A DNA stretch of 64,000 nt from Dolomedes plantarius (Eukaryota; Arthropoda; Arachnida; Araneae; Dolomedidae): NCBI GenBank assembly GCA_907164885.2, contig OU015496.1:106082315-106146314 (forward strand), written 5' to 3'. This document shows positions 1 to 9,330 of this stretch, piece by piece. The notes under the pieces were generated by a model. It searched no databases. It was not told the origin of the DNA and saw only the letters and a program-made list of their open reading frames with translations. Both the position numbers and the translations under genes were made by a program. Every line of letters starts with the position of its first letter. Position 1 is the first letter of the stretch.

Positions 1-135
1 TTAAATTTACTTATACCTAGGTATTCCTTGGCTGGATTTTAGTGAGATTGTTTTCCTTTTTTAATTCTGTGTCTGATTATATCGGGGATACGCATTCCAC
101 AAAATATGGCGCTGTTGTACGTCTTTTTATTATAT

Positions 136-290
136 TGAACTAGCTGAAAACCCGTACTTCGCTACGGAGTACATTCAAATTAAATACAACGGTCAATGTA
201 TGCAATTCATTCCAAATATATATATATATATTATATGATAAATACGACGATCAATGTATACAATTGATGTAATATATATATATATACTAG
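136..290 (+). repeat. Dispersed repeat module with AT microsatellite (copy 1)
   Basis: This stretch contains the hallmark CTTCGCTACGGAGTACATTC followed by a short (AT)n tract. The same module occurs inverted at about 20680-20815 and again on the plus strand at about 38505-38590. It looks like the end of an unclassified dispersed element. No coding capacity is seen. Confidence 0.6.
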
Positions 291-960
291 CTGAAGTACC
301 CGGCATTGCCCGGGATTTTAACAATATTTGTTAACCAAAATGAACACAGTATAAATAACATAGAAAAAGTATATGTGAAATGTTATACACATCTCAGAAT
401 TGAGGAATTTCAGCCTTTCATCATTGTAGCACTAAAATCTGAAAAGTAAAAATGTAAAATTGTCTAATGTTTGCTAACCAAAATTAATTTAAAACTAAAC
501 ACGTTATAAATAACATAGAAAAAAACATGTGAAATCTTATACACATGAATAAAATGAAAACCCAATAAAAAAATATATAAAATTATAATAAACTCCTCAG
601 AATTCAGCTAGATTTAGCCTTTTATCATTTGGGCAAAAAAAGAAGCTGAAATTACAGGTTTAGCAGAAATTTCTAATAGAACCATGATATGACTCTAGCG
701 TTGCCTCTTAAAAAATGAAGTGTTTGATTGAGGGCTGCAAACCATTCAACTCCTCTCCACATTAAACTCCTATAAAAATCCTCTACATATTAAATTCCTT
801 TTCTCTCCATAATAAACTCCTCAGAATTTTGGTAGATTCAGCTTTTCATCATAGTACCACTAAAACCTGAAACATCCTCTCCAGAAATATAAATTTATTG
901 ATTACAATAATTAAACTCACGCAAATGTATGAATTACATAAGTTTTTAACCAACATTTGA
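291..960 (+). repeat. Unclassified dispersed element body (copy 1)
   Basis: The stretch starts near CCCGGCATTGCCCGGGATTT. It repeats phrases such as GTATAAATAACATAGAAAAA internally and shares them in the same orientation with about 20940-21240. That makes it part of a dispersed, non-coding repeat family. I cannot assign the family from sequence alone. No gene is seen. Confidence 0.5.
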
Positions 961-971
961 ATAATTCGTAA

Positions 972-1673
972 ATGAAAAAGCATATGAAAATAAAGATAAT
1001 AAGAACTTCCGGAATCGAAATTAATTACCCTTAATTTTTAATTAATAAAAAACCAACATAATATGAATAAAAACGATAGTTGTTTAAAAGCATATGAAAA
1101 TAAAGCTATTATAAAGATAATAATAAAGAAAGCATATGAAAATAATGCTCGCGTATGAAGTTAACTTTATGATATAAAGATAGTAATAATAATATAAACC
1201 GCGTGCATAAAATATTTAGCTTTTCAAGCGAAATAAATTAATTTTTAGAAAGAAACTACTTTTAATCGAGAAATTAAATACATTGCACAAAATCCAATGG
1301 CACATATAAACTTCTCCATCGCATGAAAAAGCATATGAAAATAAAGATAATAAGAACTTCCGGAATCGAAATTAATTACCCTTAATTTTTAATTAATAAA
1401 AAACCAACATAATATGAATAAAAACGATAGTTGTTTAAAAGCATATGAAAATAAAGCTATTATAAAGATAATAATAAAGAAAGCATATGAAAATAATGCT
1501 CGCGTATGAAGTTAACTTTATGATATAAAGATAGTAATAATAATATAAACCGCGTGCATAAAATATTTAGCTTTTCAAGCGAAATAAATTAATTTTTAGA
1601 AAGAAACTACTTTTAATCGAGAAATTAAATACATTGCACAAAATCCAATGGCACATATAAACTTCTCCATCGC
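972..1673. repeat. Tandem duplication, 2 x 351 bp
   Basis: Copy 1 (972-1322) and copy 2 (1323-1673) read as identical by eye. The unit contains the truncated end of the piggyBac coding remnant (the part coding for GEVYMCHW) and AT-rich sequence beyond it. So the duplication happened inside the piggyBac remnant or its 3' flank. It is either a very recent duplication or a local assembly duplication. Confidence 0.85.
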
Positions 1674-1763
1674 ATCGGTAATCAAACTCTCCACGTTGAA
1701 ATTTCGATATTTCTTTAGCTGTTTTAAGAGAACATTGTCCCGTTCTGGAATCTCGCACTGTGC
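1620..1763 (-). pseudogene. piggyBac-like transposase, distal fragment
   Basis: Read on the minus strand, this encodes residues typical of the piggyBac catalytic region just after the GFKAIGT motif, including RGEFDYRCDGEV. It is the continuation of the fragment at 19290-19959. When one copy of the 4-bp duplication GTGC is removed, the two fragments join in a single open frame across the Gypsy insertion. Downstream of the CHW residues the similarity is lost and the C-terminal cysteine-rich domain is not seen. The fragment is therefore a dead, truncated transposase. What remains past it overlaps the 351-bp tandem duplication. Confidence 0.8.
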
Positions 1764-2215
1764 TGTAACGTCCTCGGTGGAAAAAGAAGACACGCGAGAG
1801 ACAATTTTGTAACACAGAGCTTGTATTAAACCAATAAAACTGTACTCTATGTACAAGACAGAGAGTCAAGGATCCTCTGCATATGAGAGGTTCTATAGGA
1901 ACCAAAATATCGTTTACAATAGCAGATGTATCTCTCCACTTGTAAAAACGGGAGCCGAGAGAGGAATTTTCAGGCCTTCGGTCCGCACAGCGCCCTATCG
2001 GCCCTGCTGTCGACGGACAGATGCGAGGCTCAATAATCAGCTACCTCTCTCCTTGCTTCCCCAAAAATCTCTGCGTCTCCTTTTCAGCCAGCTGGCCGGC
2101 GTGAGGGGGTTGCAGGAGCCACCCCCGATCGTTTCTTGGAAACGGGAAGAATTCGCAAAGGGATGGGCTTTTGCTTGGGTGGCCTTTTTCCCCCGAAAAG
2201 GGCCAAGACGTAACA
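1764..2215 (-). repeat. 3' LTR of the Gypsy element
   Basis: The 452-bp LTR has TGTTACGTC...GACGTTACA ends when read on the minus strand. It matches 18834-19289 along its whole length apart from scattered substitutions and homopolymer indels, so the insertion is not brand new. Open frames inside it (2037-2386) are spurious. Confidence 0.93.
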
Positions 2216-2216
2216 G

Positions 2217-2233
2217 TCTTTCCTTCCCCCTCC
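2217..2233 (-). other. Polypurine tract of the Gypsy element
   Basis: On the minus strand the purine run GGAGGGGGAAGGAAAGA lies directly before the 3' LTR. This is the expected position for the plus-strand DNA primer. It confirms the orientation of the element and the LTR boundary. Confidence 0.85.
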
Positions 2234-2594
2234 AATAAGTTTTCTTGCAGGGCTGGAAGAAAACTCGCTCACAAACACAAGAAAACTGCCCATGAAGATA
2301 TTCACGGTAAAAGCACTTAGCATTAAACATAAGGCAAGTGACCCACTAAAACATAATGGTACTAGTACTTTTACCATGCGAAACACATTATTAAGAAATT
2401 AAAAAATATATATTTATACACTCCACTTAACCTACAATTAACTTACTCCACTCTATATATATATTCAAGAACAATTTTTTACTCTTTTAAACATAAAAAA
2501 AACACAGTACACATTATTATTACAATTAATTCCTAAATTAATTTGTACATTAATAGGCATAAATTTTAGCGCGTCGATTGACATTGACATGAAT

Positions 2595-4367
2595 CTAATA
2601 AACTGCTGACCGGCTCAGACTGTCCGCGTTTTTGTTCAATCTACCAGGCCGATGTACAATCTCAAAGGAATACGGTTGCATTGCGAGAGACCAACGCATC
2701 AATCTTGGATTATTTCCCGAGTTTGTTTTCAACCACGTCAATGGGTTGTGGTCCGTTACCACCATAAATTTTTGCCCATCTAGATAATAATGTAGCCTTT
2801 TCAAGGCAAAAATTATCGCGGCACATTCTTTTTCCGTGGTGCAATAACGTTTCTCAACGTCGTTAAATTTTTTACTCAAGTAAATAATAGGATGTTCTGA
2901 TCCGCCCTCGTCTTCTTGAGTAAGCACTACACCCATTCCGACATCGGACGAATCCGTCTGCACTATGAATTCCCTTTTAAAGTTAGGCGCATATAACACA
3001 GGGGAATTCGTCAACTTATTCTTAAGTTCGGTGAATGCATTTTCGCATTCTTCCGTCCAAGTAATCTCCCCTCTTTTAGCCTTCCCTTTCAAAGCGTTGG
3101 TTAGCGGTGCGGCTAACGACGAGTACATGGGTATATATCGACTATAATAACCGACCAGCCCCCAAAATGCCCGAACCTGCGTTTTGGTTTTTGGGGTGGG
3201 GAAATCCAAAACCGCTTTAACCTTTGCCTCCGCTGGTTTTTTGAAGCCTTCCCCTACTATATGCCCTAAGTATTTGACATGATTTTGGGCGAAACGGCAC
3301 TTAGATGGTTTGATAGTGAGGTTTGCATTTGCGATTCGTTCTAAAACACAATTTAGATGTTTAAGGTGAGACTCCCAATTTTCAGAAAATATGGCAATAT
3401 CGTCCAAATAAGGGACAGCAAAAGCTTCGCATCCTTTCAATATCTGCGCCATTAATTTACTAAAGTAATAGGGGGCGTTTTTCAGTCCGAACGGCATGCG
3501 TAAAGGACGGTAGGTCCCAAAAGACGTCACAAAAGCGGCCAGCCTCTGAGCTTTAGTACTCATAGGTATTTGCCAATACCCTTTCGCCAAGTCTAAAATC
3601 GTAATATATTTTGCCGACGAAACCTGTTCTAACCTTTCTTCTATATTAGGCAGAGGGTAGAATTCTGTCCTAATGGCTTCGTTTAAGCGCCGATAATCGA
3701 TGCACGGCCGCGGATCCTTTCCAGGGGCTTCTACGAGAATCATCGGAGATGTGAAATCAGATTCTCCGACTTCTATGATTTGGAGATCTAACATCCTCTG
3801 TATCTCGACCCTTAATATTTCATTTTGTCTCAACGACAACTTATATGGCTTTGCCCTTATAGGTTGTTCTTTTAGGAGCTCGATATGGTGTTCAACCAAA
3901 TCGGCTCTTCCTGGCACATTAGAAAAAATCCGTGAGTAGCGTTTTAGCAAACTCTGTAATTCTGCGATCGATTCGGGAGCTAATTTATCAGAAAGCTTAC
4001 TCTCTTCCATTATTTGGGAAAAATCATAGATATTAGGATCTGTCTCTATGTAAGGGAAATCTATCTCTTGATCTATTACTTCTTTCCCCGCTTCACATCC
4101 CAAGAAATTGACGGCTTCGAGCCTCCTATAATACGGCTTCAGCATATTTACGTGATAAATTTGCGTTCTATCATTCCGGTCTGGCATCTGAACCACGTAA
4201 TTAGTTTCGGAGAGTTTTTGCCTAACTGCCCCTGGTCCTATCCATTGAGGTGCAAGTTTACTGGGTTTGGATACCGCAAAAATTAGCACACTGTCTCCCT
4301 CATGAAACTCGCGTTTTATAGCATTTTTGTCGTACCACCTCTTTTGCTTGTCCTGTACTTCCTCCAT
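2595..4367 (-). CDS. pol: Gypsy pol: integrase C-terminus, reverse transcriptase, RNase H
   Basis: A 590-codon open frame. Residues about 1-80 look like the tail of a Ty3/Gypsy integrase, ending at the HVNMLKPYY motif. A linker with an EHHIEL segment follows. The reverse transcriptase comes next, with the LDLAKGYWQIPM segment near 258-269 and the catalytic YLDD at about 320-323. RNase H occupies about 445-585, with QTDSS, TTEKEC, VTDHN and the terminal NADSLS motifs. After RNase H there are only about 360 nt before the polypurine tract, so no integrase lies downstream. The frame is intact, but the domain before residue 1 is in another frame (4316-5251), broken near an A run at about 4400. The first methionine is therefore probably internal to a longer polyprotein. 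Confidence 0.92.
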   Translation of the reverse strand: MEEVQDKQKRWYDKNAIKREFHEGDSVLIFAVSKPSKLAPQWIGPGAVRQKLSETNYVVQMPDRNDRTQIYHVNMLKPYYRRLEAVNFLGCEAGKEVIDQEIDFPYIETDPNIYDFSQIMEESKLSDKLAPESIAELQSLLKRYSRIFSNVPGRADLVEHHIELLKEQPIRAKPYKLSLRQNEILRVEIQRMLDLQIIEVGESDFTSPMILVEAPGKDPRPCIDYRRLNEAIRTEFYPLPNIEERLEQVSSAKYITILDLAKGYWQIPMSTKAQRLAAFVTSFGTYRPLRMPFGLKNAPYYFSKLMAQILKGCEAFAVPYLDDIAIFSENWESHLKHLNCVLERIANANLTIKPSKCRFAQNHVKYLGHIVGEGFKKPAEAKVKAVLDFPTPKTKTQVRAFWGLVGYYSRYIPMYSSLAAPLTNALKGKAKRGEITWTEECENAFTELKNKLTNSPVLYAPNFKREFIVQTDSSDVGMGVVLTQEDEGGSEHPIIYLSKKFNDVEKRYCTTEKECAAIIFALKRLHYYLDGQKFMVVTDHNPLTWLKTNSGNNPRLMRWSLAMQPYSFEIVHRPGRLNKNADSLSRSAVY

Positions 4368-5251
4368 GTTCTTAACTGCCGCTTCCTGGCATTTTTTAGC
4401 CGATTAATGAGTTTGAATATGTACTCAGTCACTGGTTCACTCTCCTCTGACGGATCTACCCACTGCTCATAAAGCAACGTCTCTGGGGTTCGCAAATTTC
4501 TCCCGTGAACTAATTCTGCAGGAGTAAACCTGGTTGACTCGTGCATGACCGTTCTTAGCGCGAATAAGGCTAACGGCAGATGTTTTTCCCAATCAGGGCC
4601 CGACTCTAAGCAAAGCGCCCTAATCAACCTTTTTAGGGTCCTGTGAAAACGCTCTACAGGATTTGATTGTGGGTGATGCACCGAGCTGTGCTTGGTCCGA
4701 ATTCCGAAACGCTCGAAAAATTCTGTCGTCAACGAACTTACAAATGAAGTCCCTTGGTCACATTGCACCTCTTTTGGAAATCCTAACCGACTAAAAATGT
4801 TCAGTAAGGCATCAGTAACGGAAATCGAACTTATGTGCTTTACAGGAATGGCGTCGGGATACTTAGACGACATACATATTGCCGTTATCAGGTAGCGCTT
4901 TCCACTAGGCGTTTCTGGTAGGGGACCGCACGCATCAACGTTAATTTTCGAGAAAACCTCTGTTATTATGGGAACAAGTGTTAGCGGTGCTTTCTTTTTC
5001 TCATTGGGTTTTCCCGCTCTTTGACACTGATCGCACGCGCGTACGAAGTCTTCCATCTCCTTGTAACATCCAGGCCAAAAGAAATGTTGCGTAAGTTTGT
5101 TTTTAGATTTAGTAAAACCTAGGTGGGCCGATGTTCCCTCATGACACAAAGTCATTACCCGACTTCTGAATTTTTTTGGCATTACAATTAGCCTTTTCAG
5201 TTTTCCCATATGGTCCTTCTGAAAACGAAATAATATCTCATTTTCCGTCAT
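4316..5251 (-). pseudogene. pol: Gypsy integrase (zinc-binding and catalytic core), frame-broken
   Basis: The frame encodes a retroviral-type integrase. The HHCC zinc domain uses H37, H43, C73 and C76. The catalytic triad is D106, D165 and E200, in VDACG, QCDQGTSF and NPVERFHR. Coding similarity extends upstream to about 5290. The frame is separated from the protease frame by a one-base shift at a run of nine A residues (minus strand) near 5288-5296. It is separated from the RT frame by a shift at an A run near 4400. The integrase lies upstream of RT, which is the reverse of the standard Ty3/Gypsy order. The last 27 or so residues of this frame are out-of-frame translation. Confidence 0.9.
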
Positions 5252-5294
5252 ATAGTACGGGTCGGACGTTAGCTCAGAAACCGGCGGTTTTTTT

Positions 5295-5957
5295 TTAATT
5301 CAAAGCTTGCAGACTAGGACATGATTTTTGCTCCTTAATCAAGTTCTCCCGCTTAACTTTCAAGAGCGTCAACTCGCCCGCGCTCTCCTCACTTGGGGGT
5401 ATTAGTATTTCCTCCCCTTTCGCTAACGGCTCGGGAGCTCCCACTAGCTCCGAAATTCTTCTCTGTTCAATCTCCACAGTGCCGTTCCCCCGCTGGTTTG
5501 TTTCGATTTCCCCTTCTCGTTTCCGTTGAGCGCGGGTTTGCACTGCGCACAAAATCGGCATGTCTTGGGGCGACAACTGGCTTTGTTTTGCCTTTCCGAG
5601 CAACTTTGCCGTACTATTTCCCAACAAATAACGCCCTCGGTCGAGATTTGCCGACGTCACTGCAGCTTGGGTCACTATTTTACCGAAGTCGCTCTCCATT
5701 ACTACCTGCGCGAGCGGCAAACACCTGGGGTATTTATCTAACGGTTGTTGTAACCACAGATTCTCTCCCGTAAACATTTCTGGATCGACGTATTTTCGGC
5801 TAACCAGATCAATCGTAGCTCCTGTATCACGTAAAATATCAATGGGCATACCGTTTACCTTTCCCCTTGTTGAAAAAGGCCTCAATAATTCTTCCTGGGT
5901 TTCTCCTGAAATTTGGTTTACAGCAGCCCTTCCCTTTTGAGGGCACTGGGGTTTCAA
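5295..5957 (-). pseudogene. pol: Gypsy protease region of gag-pol, frame-broken
   Basis: This frame contains an aspartic protease core with the DTGAT active-site motif in PIDILRDTGATIDLV. A protease-like body with LLGNSTAKLLG follows. The beginning of the frame (KPQCPQKGR) is the end of the gag zinc knuckle CYICNSPNHLKPQC at 5943-5984, so gag and protease were once read together. A charged linker leads to the integrase, where an A9 run breaks the frame. The first methionine shown is unlikely to be a real start. Confidence 0.85.
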
Positions 5958-6908
5958 ATGATTTGGGGAGTTACAGATATAACATCTGGGAAAATTCCGT
6001 TTTTCAAACCCCTTTCTGCTCCCGTTTTGTCCCCTCTCGCTGGCTCTTTCTTAACGAGTTTCGGTTGTGTGGGGCCCGTATTTTTCCCCCTGACTTCCTC
6101 ATAATTATCGAGCAGGTCAGCTAATTTGGAAGGTGAAGTTATACGAACCCATTGGTCGATGAAATGATCTCTAACTTCGGGTTTCACTCGTCGTTTCAGC
6201 TGCCCGGTAACCATCAGCTCTTTTAAAGCCTCGAAATCAGCTATTTTTAGACTCTCTAGCCAATTGTCTAAATAGACTTTAAGATCATATGCGAAGTCTT
6301 TCCACATAGTCTCAGCCGGCCGTTGGCTATTCATGAACTTCGTGCGAAAAGTTTCGGGTCCTAGTTTAAAACGATTTAACAGTATTTGTTTTATGTGATC
6401 ATAATCACGGTAATTCTCCTCACTTTCCCTTCCCAAAACTTCGGCTACCTCACGATTCAAACGCGACACTAAAACCGTTACCCAATCTTCTCTCTCGATA
6501 TTTAATAATTTAGCCTGTCTCTCAAACAATACCAAATATTTGGTTATGTCCCCGTCTTTAGAGTCAAAAGCCGGCAGAAGACTCATATCGCAACGCAATT
6601 TTTTCCCTTCCGATCTGGACTCATTACTATTTCTCGATATCGACCTAGCCTCATTTTCTATTCTCAGTCTTTCCAATTCAAAAACTCTGTCCTCCTGCCG
6701 TTTTTTTTCTGATAATTCCTCCTGACGTTTTTTCTCAAATTCCTCCCGAAAAGCTTCCAGACGTCCCTGAATCATTTCTTCGTCAAATTCGGGGCTTTTT
6801 TTTTATAAGAGCAATTATTTGAATGGATCTTTTATTTTCCGATTCAATCCCTAATTCTTGCGCGAGATGCGCCAATTCGTGGGGTTGTGCTTTATTTAAG
6901 AAAGCCAT
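5954..6908 (-). pseudogene. gag: Gypsy gag, frame-broken
   Basis: The likely start is the ATG at 6908 (MAFLNKAQPHELAHLAQ). The frame shifts at a homopolymer around 6798-6806 and continues as the long frame from 6775. The N-terminal part has a lysine/glutamate-rich coiled-coil-like stretch (EFEKKRQEELSEKKRQE). A capsid-type domain follows, with the segment NRFKLGPETFRTKF and a GQLKRRVKP stretch. A second shift just before the end puts the CCHC knuckle (5943-5984) into the protease frame. In function this would be the structural protein of the virus-like particle. The 5' leader of gag is interrupted by the palindromic element 105 nt upstream of the ATG. Confidence 0.85.
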
Positions 6909-7007
6909 CTTAAATTTAAAAACACCCGGAAACAAAATAAAATTTGCCTTTAAAATTCACAAATTAATTTAAAAGACCAGAATGTGTTATACAAAATACC
7001 CTCACAA

Positions 7008-7013
7008 TATACT
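7008..7013. repeat. Target-site duplication TATACT, left
   Basis: This 6-bp copy directly abuts the left end of the palindromic element and is identical to 18174-18179. It belongs to the host Gypsy leader. Confidence 0.88.
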
Positions 7014-7020
7014 AGTAGAT

Positions 7021-7140
7021 AGAAATTGGGGAATCACCAACAATCGGGGCGGGCAGCGGTGCACGGTGCAAGTGGGGCGTGGCCTCTTGATGACGTCACC
7101 GCTCCCTGGCGGCGTTTTTGAGTCAATCAGGAGAAGGCAA
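7021..7140. promoter_or_regulatory. GC-rich terminal module with a full CRE palindrome
   Basis: The arm tip is strikingly GC-rich (for example GGGGCGGGCAGCGG) in an AT-rich element. It contains TGACGTCA at 7091-7098, a perfect CRE/ATF site. The mirror copy lies at 18089-18096. It could be a promoter or a transposase-binding tip. Function is inferred from composition only. Confidence 0.4.
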
Positions 7141-7147
7141 TAATCTT

Positions 7148-7723
7148 AGCGCCCCCTTGCGGGAAAACCTGGAACCTTGTAGTACAGCAGAATCTTGAAG
7201 AGAGTATGTGCTCCGGGGAGCGCCACCTATAGGTCAAATATGGAACTAAATTACGTATAAGGTTACGGATCTATATTTTCAGTGCTGCCATCTATTTTAT
7301 AAAAACACAACTGAATTTTACATTTAATTTTACAGAAGATATATATTTTTAGAAGTTTGTCCTGAGCGGGGATCGAACTCTGGTCCAACAGGTCTCAAGT
7401 CCAGTGAGATAACCACTGGGCTGTCGAAGCTTGTCATTATACGGTATTATAAGGTATTTAAAGAGTGAATATTTTAAAGGGAACTTGAGAAATATGATAG
7501 AGGATTCTGCGGTATATTATTTGAATTAGTTAATTAATTAATTAATTATTTTTTTAATATAATACATACTAAGCACCCCCTAGCGGAAAAAACTTGAACT
7601 AAACTAGAACTTTAAATATTTAAGATTGTAAAACGATTTTACGCCGTTAGCAACATTAGTGATTAAATTTAACTTTTGAAAATATTCTTTAGGAAATTTT
7701 ACGCTGCAGGCGCCATCTATTGG
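7148..7723. promoter_or_regulatory. Cluster of five CTCF-like motifs, left arm
   Basis: Similar motifs occur at 7148-7162 (AGCGCCCCCTTGCGG), 7219-7233 (AGCGCCACCTATAGG), about 7283-7298 (TGCTGCCATCTATTTT), 7572-7586 (AGCACCCCCTAGCGG) and 7709-7723 (GGCGCCATCTATTGG). All point the same way. Their reverse complements resemble the CTCF consensus CCASYAGRKGGCRSY, with one or two mismatches for four of the five. A similar motif also occurs in other transposons in this window. Confidence 0.4.
7361..7425 (-). repeat. tRNA-like relic with pol III A and B boxes, left arm
   Basis: On the minus strand the stretch resembles a tRNA-derived SINE head. An A-box-like CAGCCCAGTGG and a B-box-like GTTCGATCC are spaced about 45 nt apart. 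The T-arm does not pair properly, so it is not a functional tRNA gene. Confidence 0.5.
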
Positions 7724-8062
7724 TAAAAATTACAACTACATTTAAAATTTAATTTTGTAAAAGGCTTTATTTTAGTTTAAATTCTAAATTAAAATATATT
7801 ATTAACTTACTATTTTTTTAACGATAGTAGTAATTAGTAAAAAATAATTATAATTACTTATTATTACTTTAAAGACATATCTAATTTATAAATAATATTT
7901 GAAAAAATATTCTATTAAAAGGAGTATTTACAAGTCTTTTAACATTAAATCTATAAGAGAAGATATTAACAAGGATATTTTTACGCATAAAATTATTCAG
8001 AACAGCTGTTAAATTTAAAATATCTTTAATTTTCATGCTAATATCAATTTCAAGTGTAATAT

Positions 8063-9330
8063 AATTTAGATATATCTTTAAACCCATTTAAACATAACTT
8101 GAAGACTTTAAATTATACAATTACCATCCAGAACCTGAAACTTAAAAATGTATTCGTCAATTTGATTATCTTTATACAGTTTATGTGCTGTTTTAAATGT
8201 ATTTTTTAAACCTTAAATGTTTTTAACAGATAAACAAAACTTGAAAACCATAAAGTAAAGGCGTACTTAATGCATTGAGAAATCTAAAACCTATATCTTA
8301 CTTTGACTAAAGCGTATGCTTTCTTCTAATGCATATACTAAAATGTCATACTAAAATTAAAAAACATTTTATAGAGATAAAGACTTTTGATAGCATTTAA
8401 ACATAAAATGATTTTGTTATCTTTAAACCCATTTAAACATAACTTGAAGACTTTAAATTATACAATTACCATCTAGAACCTGAAACTTAAAAATGTATGC
8501 GTCAATTTGATTATCTTTATACAGTTTATGTACTGTTTTAAATGTATTTTTTAAACCTTAACTGCTTTTAACAGATAAACAAAACTTGAAAACCATAAAG
8601 TAAAGGCGTGCTTAATGCATTGAGAAATCTAAAACCTATATCTTACTTTGACTAAAGCGTATGCTTTCTTCTAATGCATATACTAAAATGTCATACTAAA
8701 ATTAAAAAAACATTTTATAGAGATAGACTTTTGATAGGGTTTAAACATAAAATGACTTTGTTATCTTTAAACCCATTTAAACATAACTTGAAGACTTTAA
8801 ATTATACAATTACCATCTAGAACCTGAAACTTAAAAATGTATGCGTCAATTTGATTATCTTTATACAGTTTATGTGCTGTTTTAAATGTATTTTTTAAAC
8901 CTTAAATGCTTTTAACAGATAAACAAAACTTGAAAACCATAAAGTAAAGGCGTGCTTAATGCATTGAGAAATCTAAAACCTATATCTTACTTTGACTAAA
9001 GCGTATGCTTTCTTCTAATGCATATACTAAAATGTCATACTAAAATTAAAAAACATTTTATAGAGATAAAGACTTTTGATAGAGTTTAAACATAAAATGA
9101 CTTTGTTATCATTAAGCCCATTTAAACATAACTTGAAGACTTTAAATTATGCAATTACCATCTAGAACCTGAAACTTAAAAATGTATGCGTCAATGTGAT
9201 TATCTTTATACAGTTTATGTACAGTTTTGAATGTATTTTTAAACCTTAAGTTCTTTTACCAGATAAACAAAACTTGTAAACCATGAATATCCACTTTATC
9301 ATGTTTAAAAGATTCACATAAGTTAACTTC
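8063..9330 (+). repeat. Tandem repeat, about 345 bp x 3.6, left arm
   Basis: The phrase AACCCATTTAAACATAACTT recurs near 8081, 8426, 8769 and 9115 (once with a base change), a spacing of 343-346 bp. Each unit also contains an ATTACCATCTAGAACCTGAA-like segment. The unit is AT-rich and non-coding. The last unit is truncated and divergent. Confidence 0.85.

Noticed and set aside
1596..1856. Minus-strand frame reading through the LTR into the piggyBac region (CEIPERDN...)
   Set aside because: The neighbouring frame matches piggyBac continuously once the target duplication is collapsed. This one does not.
2037..2386. Overlapping frames on both strands
   Set aside because: They lie in the Gypsy 3' LTR and are mirrored in the 5' LTR. 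Not genes.
7361..7425. Functional tRNA gene
   Set aside because: Box motifs are present, but the T-arm does not pair and no acceptor stem can be drawn. It is a tRNA-derived relic.
8063..9330. CRISPR-like array
   Set aside because: The units are about 345 bp and similar along their whole length, without short repeats and unique spacers. The genome is eukaryotic.
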